Part shown: piece by piece, positions 28,072 through 37,360 of the stretch
Position numbering within the stretch: position 1 is the first letter of the stretch
How the letters are laid out: each line of letters begins with the position of its first letter
Assembly (NCBI RefSeq): GCF_007183175.1
Contig: NZ_AP019807.1
Coordinates: 830,001-894,000, forward strand
Source: Microbulbifer sp. GL-2
GTDB taxonomy: Bacteria > Pseudomonadota > Gammaproteobacteria > Pseudomonadales > Cellvibrionaceae
Direction: 5' to 3'
Length of the DNA: 64,000 bases
Position numbers and translations under genes: made by a program
The notes under the pieces: model-generated
What the model saw: the letters and a program-made list of their open reading frames with translations, nothing else
Told to the model about the DNA's origin: nothing
The model's database searches: none

Positions 28072-28617
28072 TCAATCTTTCATAGTAGATTGCAAAATCA
28101 CAACCGTATTTTCAGTACCGCCGACACCTCTACTGGTTATTCGGTAATAGTTGGCAGGGACACCTTTATCCACAGACTCAAGATCAATCGCACCACCGGT
28201 TTCACCAGTATTGCTTGCTTGAGTCGTCACCTTTTCGACAATATAAATCGGCTGACTAGCCACATTCTCCAGGTCAAGGTCAGTTTCTACCGACACAGCA
28301 GACCAACTAAAATCCAACCAGAATCCGCTATTTTTCGAGCCATCCAACTCTTCACCATACCCAACAGTATTGCCATCAAAAATAGTGCTAATACTTTTAT
28401 TAAGGTCAGCCTCCAGAGCATCTTCAGCAACTCGAAGAGCAGACTCTGCGGCCTGAAACGCCAATTGGCGATCCCGCATATTGCCTGCCATAAGCTCCTG
28501 CATACCACTCCCCCGGATAGCCGCAAGGCCAATAAAAGTCATTAGCAACAGCATGACCAAGCCAACCAACAAAGTGGCTCCTCGCTCCTGCTTGAAAGTA
28601 TTGATTTCTTTATACAT
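28072..28617 (-). CDS. pilX: Type IV minor pilin/assembly protein PilX
   Basis: Pilin-like protein of 181 residues with the PilX N-terminal domain: QERGATLLVGLVMLLLMTFIGLAA, then the characteristic MAGNMRDRQLAFQAAESALRVAE helix. The prepilin site has Gly-Ala and lacks the usual Glu5, which is normal for PilX. It is part of the tip complex with PilV, PilW and PilY1. It lies immediately upstream of pilY1 with essentially no gap (translational coupling likely) and 17 bases after pilW. Confidence 0.9.
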   Translation of the reverse strand: MYKEINTFKQERGATLLVGLVMLLLMTFIGLAAIRGSGMQELMAGNMRDRQLAFQAAESALRVAEDALEADLNKSISTIFDGNTVGYGEELDGSKNSGFWLDFSWSAVSVETDLDLENVASQPIYIVEKVTTQASNTGETGGAIDLESVDKGVPANYYRITSRGVGGTENTVVILQSTMKD

Positions 28618-28634
28618 AAGAGACCTTATTATAA

Positions 28635-29705
28635 TCAGGGCACACGGCTTCTTATAGTTACAACACTGGTAAACACCTGCCGAAGACGACGATCCCCAGG
28701 GTTGTTTACCACCTCACCGTTAAAAGTGTAAGGCTGAGCTTCTTGCAAAACATTATCTTCAATACTAGCCACCAATAAATCTAGGCGAACACTGGTAACA
28801 TTACTCCAATCAGAAAGAGAGACAATTTGATTTGCTGTTTGATAGGCATCAATAACATCATCACCGTCGTTGTCTAAACCGTAAGTGATCTGCATATCCT
28901 CAACACCTTCAAGTAATTCCTGCGGATCCTCATCATCTATTTTTCTAAATAAACTTGGTCGCCTAGAAGTACCATCGGCAATATAATAAAAGGTCGACTC
29001 AAAACCGATGACTTGAGCATCTTCACCAAAAGAATTTTGCCCATCAGTAGTTTGATCACCCCAAACTGCTGTTTTATTACCGGGCTCAAAAGAGGCGGTA
29101 TCCGAGTGCTGGATTGCAATAGTTTCACTGGAGCTTCCACCAACAAAACCGGTTGCCTGGAAAATTCTCACATAGCTACAACTTGATATTACAACGATGT
29201 CACCTTCACAAAATCCACTATATTTATCTTTACCTTTATCACATCCACCGCTTTCCACCCCTGTATTTTCGACAAATACCTGAGTTGGGTCATTCATCTG
29301 CGCAACCCCAACGCCACTACCAAAAGCACTGCGAATTAAAATTGCATCGGTGTCCGCCAATACCTGATCAGGGAACCCATCAACATCTTTTGAAGAATCC
29401 TCCCCTTCTACAGCAACATCATATCTATACCCTATCAAGTGGCCGTCATTTAGGAAGTTTTCTATATCCCCGCTACCTGAATGGCGTGAAGGGTTTGCAC
29501 ATCCAACATAACCAGCCATTCGAATGTCTTCACTTAAAAACTCAATCGCCAAGCGCCCAGTTTCCTGAACCCGGGACATCGCATTTTGCGTGCTAAAGGT
29601 TAAGTTGCTGGACAAAAATAATTGGGTGACGCCTGCTAGAAGCACCAGACCTACGGTAATTGATACCATGAGTTCTACCAGGGATATCCCCGATTGTTTA
29701 CGCAT
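28635..29705 (-). CDS. pilW: Type IV minor pilin/assembly protein PilW
   Basis: Prepilin of 356 residues with cleavage site G/ISLVELMVSITVG and Glu5, a hydrophobic helix, and a large C-terminal head. Family signatures are QETGRLAIEFLSEDIRMAGYVGC near the N-terminus and a CDKG/SGFCEGD region. It is part of the FimU-PilVWX priming complex for pilus assembly. The ribosome site GAGGG precedes the ATG. Its order between pilV and pilX matches P. aeruginosa. Confidence 0.9.
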   Translation of the reverse strand: MRKQSGISLVELMVSITVGLVLLAGVTQLFLSSNLTFSTQNAMSRVQETGRLAIEFLSEDIRMAGYVGCANPSRHSGSGDIENFLNDGHLIGYRYDVAVEGEDSSKDVDGFPDQVLADTDAILIRSAFGSGVGVAQMNDPTQVFVENTGVESGGCDKGKDKYSGFCEGDIVVISSCSYVRIFQATGFVGGSSSETIAIQHSDTASFEPGNKTAVWGDQTTDGQNSFGEDAQVIGFESTFYYIADGTSRRPSLFRKIDDEDPQELLEGVEDMQITYGLDNDGDDVIDAYQTANQIVSLSDWSNVTSVRLDLLVASIEDNVLQEAQPYTFNGEVVNNPGDRRLRQVFTSVVTIRSRVP

Positions 29706-29715
29706 CTGCTTCCCT

Positions 29716-30162
29716 CTAAATTCTCGTCATATACTGAAAGTTGCTAATATCCGCATTACCACCTGTTCCAGTCGCATCATTTTCTGCCCACTGAATGATT
29801 ACAGTACAAACACTACTTGTATCGCATGAAATACCGCCCGTACCTTCTGGCAGCCTGTCAGCCAGATTCTGTCGCCACTCAATCAAGTCAGATTGTGCCT
29901 GATTACCACTAGCCACTGGTGGGGCATCGTTAACGCCCAACTTATAATCATCCAACCTGCCACGGCTTGCTCTCATGCGATCTAACACATCGTAAGCAAG
30001 GATATTTGCCTGGGACCGCATATAGGCGCTATGGTTATATTGAAGCGCCCTACTCTGTAATGAGGCCAAACCCAATAACGATGTTGATAAGATCAATAGA
30101 GTCACCATCACTTCAATTAAGCCAACGCCTTCCTGTTTTTTGAATTGTTTCATGTTATTCAC
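29716..30162 (-). CDS. pilV: Type IV minor pilin PilV
   Basis: Prepilin of 148 residues (145 from the second ATG). The site is G/VGLIEVMVTLLILSTSLLGLASLQ with Glu5, followed by the PilV-typical segment ANILAYDVLDRMRASRGR. It overlaps the end of the upstream fimU by eight bases, indicating translational coupling. It is a component of the minor-pilin priming complex. Confidence 0.9.
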   Translation of the reverse strand: MNNMKQFKKQEGVGLIEVMVTLLILSTSLLGLASLQSRALQYNHSAYMRSQANILAYDVLDRMRASRGRLDDYKLGVNDAPPVASGNQAQSDLIEWRQNLADRLPEGTGGISCDTSSVCTVIIQWAENDATGTGGNADISNFQYMTRI

Positions 30163-30715
30163 AACTCGCCTTCGCTATCGAAATTACTCCAGACCTTGCA
30201 ACTCCAATGCTTCTAGCACTGTCACCAGTACAACCAGACACTTTTGAATTTATAGTCGTAGGGGTAAATCGACCTAAAATCCCCATTCCAGTAAAACGTA
30301 AAAAGTTAGTTGCGGCATTTTGGTTCACGTTGATAACTGCATTCCCTTCCTCAAAGCTCCAACTGCGTAATACAGTATTCACAACTGGGGCACCAGCTTT
30401 CTCCGTTGCAGCACCATCAGTAAATGCTATCCAACCATCGGACCAATTATTCGCACCTGCACAATCAGTTCCATTACTGCTGGCACAAACTGATACATTA
30501 GTACCCCTTTTAACAGCTTCACTTCGGGCGAAGTTCAACCCACTAACGAAATCTTCCGCCAATGAAACCGAGCGGTAATTATTAATCATATCTGTAAAGC
30601 TTGGCACCGCTACTGCCACCACAATCGCTAGAACCGTAATTGCGACCATCAGCTCAATTAATGTAAAGCCGCCTTGTATTGGTCTCTGACTCTTTCGGGA
30701 CTGCTTAAAAGACAT
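30155..30715 (-). CDS. fimU: Type IV minor pilin FimU/FimT (GspH family)
   Basis: Prepilin of 186 residues with site G/FTLIELMVAITVLAIVVAVAVPSF and the GspH/FimT head signature (FARSEAVKRGTNVSVCASSNG, WSDGWIAFTD). It is first in the operon running to pilE, the place of fimU in P. aeruginosa; the FimU/FimT choice rests on this position. GGAAAG precedes the ATG. The upstream region shared with the divergent FimT-like gene contains an AlgR-like box and a TATAAC -10 candidate (30799-30794). Confidence 0.88.
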   Translation of the reverse strand: MSFKQSRKSQRPIQGGFTLIELMVAITVLAIVVAVAVPSFTDMINNYRSVSLAEDFVSGLNFARSEAVKRGTNVSVCASSNGTDCAGANNWSDGWIAFTDGAATEKAGAPVVNTVLRSWSFEEGNAVINVNQNAATNFLRFTGMGILGRFTPTTINSKVSGCTGDSARSIGVARSGVISIAKASCE

Positions 30716-30843
30716 TTTCTTTCCGAGTTATCCTAACTGGTTAATTTACGTTTACTCATCCGCCAGACATATAGCCGCAGAAAGTAACCCAGCGTTATAG
30801 TGGCAACCTAGCACGCTTTCCCAGCCCACCTCTATTCGCAGCC

Positions 30844-30852
30844 GACAAACGG
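30844..30852 (-). promoter_or_regulatory. AlgR-type binding box upstream of the minor-pilin operon
   Basis: On the minus strand the sequence reads CCGTTTGTC, matching the AlgR consensus CCGTTNGTC exactly. It lies about 130 bases before fimU and about 45 bases upstream of a TATAAC -10 candidate that has no good -35 element. In P. aeruginosa AlgR directly activates the fimU-pilVWXY1E operon, so place and motif agree. A 9-base match can occur by chance. Confidence 0.5.
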
Positions 30853-30913
30853 CCAAATCAAAAGATCTAGTGGCTTAGAAAATGAGACCCTTGTCAAAAA
30901 TGTGGAGAGGAGA

Positions 30914-31426
30914 ATGACTAAACAAGGCTTTACATTGCTTGAGCTACTGGTTGGGCTCACAGTAGTTTCGATACTGCTATTGACTGCCATGCCAAGCTTC
31001 ACTCAATTCATTCAAAATACCCGTGTAGAAACCGCTACCGAGGATCTACTTAACGCGGTGCAACTAACACGCACCAATGCGATTACCAGAAACCAGAGGA
31101 TAACCATGCGAAACCTAGGGCAGTGGGAGTTAGGCTGGGAAGTCTTTATAGACCTGGATAATAATGGAACCCGTAGTGATGATGAGCTTTTGCTATCGAA
31201 GAGAGGTGCCCTGGATAATATTGTTGTAATACCTAATTCACCAGTAAAGAACTACATATCGTTTATAAGCAGCGGTGAGAGTCGACGAACAGGCTCCCCT
31301 CTAGGAGCCTTTCAGGCAGGAACTTTATATATTTGCGCCACTGACATTGAAAGTGGCCAAGCCCTTATCTTATCCCGCAGCGGGCGTTTACGGATAAAAG
31401 AAGCGGAGCCTGATGACTGTCTCTGA
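30914..31426 (+). CDS. Second FimT/GspH-type pseudopilin, divergent
   Basis: Prepilin of 170 residues with site G/FTLLELLVGLTVVSILLLTAMPSF and Glu5, then a GspH-like head (AVQLTRTNAITRNQRITMR, WELGWEVFIDLDNNGTRSDDE). The last segment resembles the FimT pattern 'W..GW.vF.D.n.nG..d'. FimT-type proteins of some species bind DNA for uptake; whether this one does cannot be read here. The ATG at 30914 follows GGAGAGGAG; an in-frame GTG at 30902 is less likely. It is divergent from fimU and convergent with ispH. Confidence 0.85.
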   Translation: MTKQGFTLLELLVGLTVVSILLLTAMPSFTQFIQNTRVETATEDLLNAVQLTRTNAITRNQRITMRNLGQWELGWEVFIDLDNNGTRSDDELLLSKRGALDNIVVIPNSPVKNYISFISSGESRRTGSPLGAFQAGTLYICATDIESGQALILSRSGRLRIKEAEPDDCL

Positions 31427-31458
31427 ACTAATTTCCGCCCCTTGGACAAAACGACAAA

Positions 31459-32391
31459 TTACCGTAACTCCTTCGGCAAGGAAAAGCGAATATTCTCCTC
31501 GCGCCCATCCATTTCTTCGGGCAGATTGGCACCAAGCTGTTGCAGTCTGGTGATCACTTCTTGTACCAACACTTCCGGAGCGGAGGCGCCGGCGGTGATG
31601 CCGATGGATTGCTTGCCGGCAAGCCAATTAGCATCGATATCCGCTGCTCCATCAATCAACTTGGCAGTGGCACCACAACGTTCGGCCAGTTCACGCAGAC
31701 GGTTAGAGTTGGAACTGTTGGGACTGCCGACCACCAGCACCAGATCGCTTTCCAGTGCCAGTTGCTTGACGGCGTCCTGGCGATTTTGGGTCGCGTAACA
31801 GATGTCGTCTTTGCGCGGGCCGCGAATCTTGGGAAAGCGCAGGCGCAAGGCGTCAATCACGCGTGCTGTGTCGTCCATCGAGAGCGTAGTCTGGGTAACA
31901 TAAGTGAGGTTATTCTCATCCTTCACCTGTAACCTTGCTACATCTTCCTCATCTTCTACTAGGTAGATGGCCCCCCCGACCGTACTGTCGTACTGCCCCA
32001 TGGTGCCCTCTACTTCCGGGTGTCCGGCATGACCAATCAATATGCACTCGGCACCATCGCTACTGAACTTGCTGACTTCAATGTGAACCTTGGTAACCAG
32101 TGGGCAGGTTGCATCGAATACACGCAGGCCGCGGTTATCCGCCTCTTTCTGTACAGCCTTGGAAACACCGTGGGCACTGAAGATAACAATTACATCATCG
32201 GGCACTTCCGATAGTTCATCTACAAAAATGGCACCGCGCTCACGCAGACTTTCCACCACAAACTTGTTGTGCACCACTTCATGGCGTACATAAATGGGTG
32301 CACCAAAGACATCCAGGGCGCGATTGACGATATCGATCGCGCGATCAACACCGGCACAGAAGCCTCGGGGGTTAGCCAGTCGGATTTGCAT
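31459..32391 (-). CDS. ispH: 4-hydroxy-3-methylbut-2-enyl diphosphate reductase
   Basis: Last step of the MEP pathway, an Fe-S enzyme yielding IPP and DMAPP. The three cluster-ligand Cys are in place: GFCAGVDRAI (residue 12), DATCPLVTKVH (about 96) and DDICYATQNRQ (about 197); EGTMGQ carries the catalytic Glu and SNSNRL the substrate-binding Ser/Asn. The 310 residues are typical. It is last in the ileS-lspA-fkpB-ispH series, the same order as in Pseudomonas and E. coli, and is convergent with the FimT-like gene. Confidence 0.97.
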   Translation of the reverse strand: MQIRLANPRGFCAGVDRAIDIVNRALDVFGAPIYVRHEVVHNKFVVESLRERGAIFVDELSEVPDDVIVIFSAHGVSKAVQKEADNRGLRVFDATCPLVTKVHIEVSKFSSDGAECILIGHAGHPEVEGTMGQYDSTVGGAIYLVEDEEDVARLQVKDENNLTYVTQTTLSMDDTARVIDALRLRFPKIRGPRKDDICYATQNRQDAVKQLALESDLVLVVGSPNSSNSNRLRELAERCGATAKLIDGAADIDANWLAGKQSIGITAGASAPEVLVQEVITRLQQLGANLPEEMDGREENIRFSLPKELR

Positions 32392-32445
32392 CTTTACTTA
32401 AACACTCTCTCGATAATCAACTCAGCGTAAAAACCGGGCCCAATT

Positions 32446-32886
32446 TTATTGAATAGAATCTACCGCAATAATTTTTACGTGGAAGTTGAGCGTCTGTCCC
32501 GCCAGAGGGTGGTTAAAGTCAACGGTGACTTCATCTTCCTCAATCTCGCGGATGACACCTGGCAGCTCACCACTGCCATTGTCAAAAGACACCACCAGGC
32601 CTGATTCCAGCTCAATATCCGGGGAAAAGCTATCGCGGCGCACTTTCTGCATATTCGCAGGATTGCGCTGGCCAAAACCCAACTCCGGTGGAATTTCAAT
32701 TTCCGCCTCATCGCCTTCCTTGAGACCAAACAGGGCTTTTTCAAAGCCCGGCAGAAGACTGCCATCGCCAACACTAAAGGAGGCAGGGTCGCCTTTAAAA
32801 GTGGAGTCCACTTCGGTGCCGTCATCCAGCTTCAGGCTGAAATGCAGGGTTACCCGGCTGTGTTCGCCGATAACGCTATTACTCAT
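32446..32886 (-). CDS. fkpB: FKBP-type peptidyl-prolyl isomerase, SlpA/FkpB type
   Basis: Cytosolic prolyl isomerase/chaperone of 146 residues with an FKBP fold interrupted by an IF (insert-in-flap) chaperone domain. The N-terminal half reads VTLHFSLKLDDGTEVDSTF, then GDGSLLPGFEKALFGLKEGDEAEIEIPPELGFG. The C-terminal half ends in DFNHPLAGQTLNFHVKI, the usual family ending. It starts six bases after the lspA stop, within the ileS-lspA-fkpB-ispH transcript. It differs from SlyD in lacking a His-rich tail. Confidence 0.93.
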   Translation of the reverse strand: MSNSVIGEHSRVTLHFSLKLDDGTEVDSTFKGDPASFSVGDGSLLPGFEKALFGLKEGDEAEIEIPPELGFGQRNPANMQKVRRDSFSPDIELESGLVVSFDNGSGELPGVIREIEEDEVTVDFNHPLAGQTLNFHVKIIAVDSIQ

Positions 32887-32892
32887 AATTCG

Positions 32893-33420
32893 TTAAACTT
32901 CCGCGTTATTTTTTGCTTTATCGCCGTCTTTTTCAGCAAAAAAGAGCAGCTCGATAACCAGCATGGCCGCGCCGATACTGATGCCCATATCCGCTACATT
33001 GAACACCGGGAAGTGCCAAGTACCGTAGTACACGGAAATAAAATCCCGAACATAGCCCAACAGAATACGGTCCCACAGGTTGCCGAGGGCGCCCCCCAGA
33101 ATCAGGGCCAAGGCACAGGATTCCCAGCGTTTTCTAGTGGGCAGGCGCCATAACCAGATGATAACGACAACGCTGAAACCCAGGGCGACGATACCAAAGA
33201 ACCAGCGCTGCCAGCCCCCAGCATCGGCCAGAAAACTGAAAGCTGCACCGTAGTTTTCTGCATAGGTAAACTGCAGGAAGCCAGGAATAATCTGTAGAGC
33301 CGGGCCATGCATAAACATATCCACAGCCCATACTTTGGTAATCACATCCAAGGCCACCAGTGCCAGCGCCAGCCAGTACCAACGCCAGGGATGTCCGAGT
33401 AGCAGATTGGATTTAGGCAT
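32893..33420 (-). CDS. lspA: Lipoprotein signal peptidase
   Basis: Inner-membrane aspartyl peptidase that removes signal peptides of diacylglyceryl-modified prolipoproteins. It has four transmembrane helices, with catalytic Asp residues in GNLWDRI and FNVADMGIS. At 175 residues it is of normal length. The ATG lies inside the end of ileS (8-base overlap), the classical ileS-lspA coupling. Globomycin-type inhibitors target this family. Confidence 0.96.
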   Translation of the reverse strand: MPKSNLLLGHPWRWYWLALALVALDVITKVWAVDMFMHGPALQIIPGFLQFTYAENYGAAFSFLADAGGWQRWFFGIVALGFSVVVIIWLWRLPTRKRWESCALALILGGALGNLWDRILLGYVRDFISVYYGTWHFPVFNVADMGISIGAAMLVIELLFFAEKDGDKAKNNAEV

Positions 33421-36217
33421 AGTGCCTCACCTCACCTTTACCAGCCACATTGTCCACACAGCGACCACAGATATCCGGGTAATCGCTGTTCTCACCCACA
33501 TCGGCACGGTAATGCCAGCAGCGTGCACACTTGGGGTGATCTACTTTACTCACACTGACCTTGAGGCCTTCCATCTCAGTGGCCTCTGCACCAGCGGCAT
33601 CACTGAGGGGCTGCACAGAGGTGGAGGAGCAGATCAGCACAAAGCGCAGCTCATTTTCCAGCTCCAGCAGTTTCTCGCGCAGGTCATCACTGGCATAAAG
33701 AGTCACCGCAGCTTGTAGGGAACCACCAATAGCTCCAGCCCCACGCTGCTCTTCCAGCACTTTATTTACTGCTGTTTTTACTTCGGCAATGGCAGCCCAG
33801 TAATCAGCGCCCTTGCCTGACTCGGCCGGTAATTTGGGCAGTGGATACCACTCTTCGAGAAAAATACTGTCGGTATTTGCGCCCGGAATAAATTGCCACA
33901 GCTCTTCTGCAGTAAAGCTCATGATCGGGGCTATCCAGCGTACAAAGGCCTGCACAATATGGTAGAGAGCAGTCTGTGCTGAGCGGCGTGCGGCACTGTC
34001 TTCCTTGGTGGTGTACTGGCGGTCCTTGATGATATCAAGGTAGAAGCCACCCATTTCCACCACACAGAAATTGTGCAGTTTCTGGTAAATCTGATGGAAC
34101 TGGTAGTTATCGTAGGCAGCCAGGATCTCATCCTGAAGGCGTGCAGCCTTGTCTAAAGCCCAACGGTCCAGCGCCAGTAGTTCACCCTCGGGTAACAAAT
34201 CCTTTTCCGGGTCGAAGCCTGCCAGATTGGATAAGAAGAAGCGTGCGGTATTGCGCAGGCGGCGATAGGAATCTGCTGTGCGCTTTAGAATCTCATCGGA
34301 GACCGCCATTTCACCACTAAAGTCGGTAGCCGATACCCAGAGGCGCAGCACATCCGCACCCAGCTTGTTAATTACATCCAGGGGAGCGACAGTATTGCCG
34401 ATAGACTTCGACATCTTGCGGCCCTGGGCATCCACGGTAAAACCGTGGGTCAGCACCTGCTTATAAGGGGCGCAGTCATTAATCGCTATGGAGGTCTTCA
34501 GGGAGGACTGGAACCAGCCGCGATGCTGGTCGGAACCTTCAAGATACAAGTCGGCAGGGAAACGTAGCGCTTTGCGACGCTCCAATACAGCATAGTGGGT
34601 AACGCCGGAATCAAACCATACATCGAGGGTATCGGTCACTTTCTCGTACTGGTCGGCCTCATCGCCCAGCAACTCGCAGGGGTCAAGATCAAACCAGACG
34701 TCCATGCCCGCTGCATCAACCTTCTCTGCCACTTTATCCATCAGCACCGGAGTATCGGGGTGGAGTTCATGGGTTTCTTTATTCACAAACAGCGCAATCG
34801 GCACACCCCAAGTACGCTGTCGCGAGATACACCAATCCGGGCTACCATCCAGCATGGCATCGATACGAGCCTTGCCCCAACCGGGAATCCACTGCACATC
34901 GTCTGCAGCTTTCTGCGCCTGCTCAAGCAGATCGTTCTGCTGCATGCTGATAAACCACTGAGGTGTTGCACGGTAGATCAAAGGGGTTTTGGTACGCCAG
35001 CAATGGGGGTAGCTGTGTTTCAGTTTATCCTGATGTAACAGTACGCCGCGCTCTTTCAGCAGATCGACAATTTTATCGTCGACCTTGTATACATGCTCAC
35101 CCGCAAACAGCGGTACATTGTCGCGATATACGCCATTATTGTCGATGTAATTCAGGGTCTCGATACCGTATCGCTTACCCACCTGGAAATCATCGGGGCC
35201 GTGATCCGGGGCCGTGTGTACACAGCCTGTACCGGCATCAGTAGTGACATGATCTCCAAGAACAATCGGCAGCAGTTTGTCGTAGAAGGGATGATGTACT
35301 TTCAGGTGTTCCAAAGCTGTGCCACGGATCCGACCGACCACCTCACCTTCCAAGCCAGCGCGGGCCAATACAGTATCCTGCAGCGCTTCAGCAATCAGCA
35401 GACGGCGTTTGCCGGTCTGCACAACCACATATTCCAGCTCACCATTGACGGAAACTGCCTGACTTGATGGCAGGGTCCAGGGGGTTGTAGTCCAGATGAC
35501 CACAGACAGGGGGCCATCACCCGCGTGACCACCGGCGGCATCTGCGATAGCCAGACACGCCTCCTCGCTCACCGGGTAGCAAACATCGATGGAGTAGGAA
35601 ACCTTATCCTGATACTCCACTTCCGCCTCTGCCAGAGCTGAGCCGCCTACCACACTCCAGTAAACAGGCTTGAAACCGCGCGCTAAATGGCCGTTCTTCA
35701 CCACGCGCCCAAGCGCGCGGATAATATCGCCTTCAAACTGGAAGTCCATGGTGCGGTAGGGATTATCCCATTCGCCGAGCACACCCAGGCGAATAAAATC
35801 CTTCTTCTGCCCTTCCACTTGCTTGGCGGCATACTCACGGCACTTCTGACGGAAAGTCTTGAAGTCCACCTTGCTTCCGGCCTTACCGATTTTTTTCTCT
35901 ACCCGATGCTCAATAGGCAAGCCGTGGCAGTCCCAGCCCGGCACGTAGGGAGCGTCAAAACCACTCATGGTTTTCGACTTGATAATTATATCTTTGAGAA
36001 TCTTGTTGACTGAGTGACCAATGTGAATATCGCCATTCGCATAAGGAGGGCCGTCATGCAGAATAAATTGCTCGCGCCCCGCGCGCGCCTCACGAATTTT
36101 TTCGTAGAGCTTGTTGTCCTGCCATTTTTTCAGAATTGCCGGCTCACGCTGTGGCAGGTTGCCACGCATGGGAAAATCGGTCTCAGGCAGATTCAGGGTC
36201 GCTTTATAATCAGTCAT
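33413..36217 (-). CDS. ileS: Isoleucyl-tRNA synthetase
   Basis: Charges tRNA-Ile. It is a class I synthetase of 934 residues with the HIGH-type motif in PYANGDIHIGHS (about 57-68), a large CP1 editing domain, the KMSKS motif in GRKMSKSIGNT (about 603), an anticodon-binding helical domain, and a C-terminal zinc finger (CARCWHYR...CGRC). The zinc finger marks it as the bacterial ileS1 type. It is followed with overlap by lspA and preceded by ribF with a 48-base gap. Confidence 0.98.
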   Translation of the reverse strand: MTDYKATLNLPETDFPMRGNLPQREPAILKKWQDNKLYEKIREARAGREQFILHDGPPYANGDIHIGHSVNKILKDIIIKSKTMSGFDAPYVPGWDCHGLPIEHRVEKKIGKAGSKVDFKTFRQKCREYAAKQVEGQKKDFIRLGVLGEWDNPYRTMDFQFEGDIIRALGRVVKNGHLARGFKPVYWSVVGGSALAEAEVEYQDKVSYSIDVCYPVSEEACLAIADAAGGHAGDGPLSVVIWTTTPWTLPSSQAVSVNGELEYVVVQTGKRRLLIAEALQDTVLARAGLEGEVVGRIRGTALEHLKVHHPFYDKLLPIVLGDHVTTDAGTGCVHTAPDHGPDDFQVGKRYGIETLNYIDNNGVYRDNVPLFAGEHVYKVDDKIVDLLKERGVLLHQDKLKHSYPHCWRTKTPLIYRATPQWFISMQQNDLLEQAQKAADDVQWIPGWGKARIDAMLDGSPDWCISRQRTWGVPIALFVNKETHELHPDTPVLMDKVAEKVDAAGMDVWFDLDPCELLGDEADQYEKVTDTLDVWFDSGVTHYAVLERRKALRFPADLYLEGSDQHRGWFQSSLKTSIAINDCAPYKQVLTHGFTVDAQGRKMSKSIGNTVAPLDVINKLGADVLRLWVSATDFSGEMAVSDEILKRTADSYRRLRNTARFFLSNLAGFDPEKDLLPEGELLALDRWALDKAARLQDEILAAYDNYQFHQIYQKLHNFCVVEMGGFYLDIIKDRQYTTKEDSAARRSAQTALYHIVQAFVRWIAPIMSFTAEELWQFIPGANTDSIFLEEWYPLPKLPAESGKGADYWAAIAEVKTAVNKVLEEQRGAGAIGGSLQAAVTLYASDDLREKLLELENELRFVLICSSTSVQPLSDAAGAEATEMEGLKVSVSKVDHPKCARCWHYRADVGENSDYPDICGRCVDNVAGKGEVRHYA

Positions 36218-36265
36218 TGGATGTCTACTTCAGCTCTAGTAGAAAATAAATTATGTCTTGTCAGT

Positions 36266-37249
36266 TTATCGGGACTGCCGGGGGTTCTGAACGAACCAAT
36301 CCTTGGCATCTTCAATATCCTCGGCAATACGGGCCTTGAGGATATCCAGTGAGGCAAACTTTTCTTCGTTGCGCAACTTGTGGCAAAACTCCACAGCCAA
36401 CTCACGCCCATACAGATCGCCACTAAAATCGAACAGGTTTACCTCCAGTAGCGGCCTGGCACCCTCGCCTTCGACTGTTGGGCGGAAGCCAACGTTGGCA
36501 ACACCATCCAGCTCCGCACATCCGCGGGCGATGTCTCTGCCATCGGTGGCAGTAGTGCGCACCGTGTAGACGCCTACCAGCGGAGAGCGATAGCGGTGCA
36601 GGCGCACATTGGCCGTGGGCGCACCGAGCTGACGCCCCAGGGCCCGACCGGGTGCCACCCTGCCGGTAATCCGGTAGGGTCTACCCAAAAGGGCCTGCGC
36701 CAGATCAAAATCCCCGCACTGCAAAGCCTCGCGGATACGGGTGCTACTCACCCGGGCACCGCGAATTTCCAGAGTTGCTGTATCCTCAACGGTAAATCCG
36801 TGCTGCTCCCCCACTTCCTGCAGCAGGTTGTAATCACCACTGCGATCGCAACCAAAGCGAAAATCGTCACCCACCACCAAATGGCGAATACCCAGCCCTT
36901 CAAGTAGTACGCGCTGGACAAATGCCTCGGCACTCAGGCTGCGCAGGGTTTCATTGAACTGCAGGCACAAGACCCGGTCGACACCGGCTTCGAATAGCGC
37001 CAGCACCTTTTCCTTAAATCGCATCAGGCGCGCAGGGGCCCTATCGGAGGAGAAAAATTCATGGGGCTGGGGTTCGAAGATAATTGCCACCGAGGGCAAA
37101 CCATGCTCAAGCGCACGCTGCTGCAACTGTGAAATTATCGCCTGGTGACCGAGGTGTACTCCGTCAAACGAGCCGATCGTTGCCACGCATCCCCGGTGAC
37201 TGGGGCGCAGGTTGTGCAACCCGCGAATTAGTTCGCGCTCCTGGGCCAA
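36266..37249 (-). CDS. ribF: Bifunctional riboflavin kinase/FAD synthetase
   Basis: Makes FMN and FAD from riboflavin. The N-terminal FAD synthetase domain has GSFDGVHLGHQ (about residue 23) and the SSTRIREAL motif. The C-terminal riboflavin kinase domain has GRVAPGRALGRQLGAPTANV and ARPLLEVNLFDFSGDLYG. No ATG is available. The TTG at 37249, with GGGAAG upstream, gives the usual 327-residue protein and an N-terminus like that of relatives (xELIRGLHNL); starts further out at 37333-37336 are less likely. It lies between murJ and ileS in a conserved order. Confidence 0.93.
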   Translation of the reverse strand: MAQERELIRGLHNLRPSHRGCVATIGSFDGVHLGHQAIISQLQQRALEHGLPSVAIIFEPQPHEFFSSDRAPARLMRFKEKVLALFEAGVDRVLCLQFNETLRSLSAEAFVQRVLLEGLGIRHLVVGDDFRFGCDRSGDYNLLQEVGEQHGFTVEDTATLEIRGARVSSTRIREALQCGDFDLAQALLGRPYRITGRVAPGRALGRQLGAPTANVRLHRYRSPLVGVYTVRTTATDGRDIARGCAELDGVANVGFRPTVEGEGARPLLEVNLFDFSGDLYGRELAVEFCHKLRNEEKFASLDILKARIAEDIEDAKDWFVQNPRQSR

Positions 37250-37360
37250 AACGATCTTCCCATCCTCATAAAATCGAGCCGCACAGTATAGCGGATTCCC
37301 ACTTGGCGACCAGTGGCCACTTGCATCAGCCACCAAACAGGATCAACAACCCGATCAATT

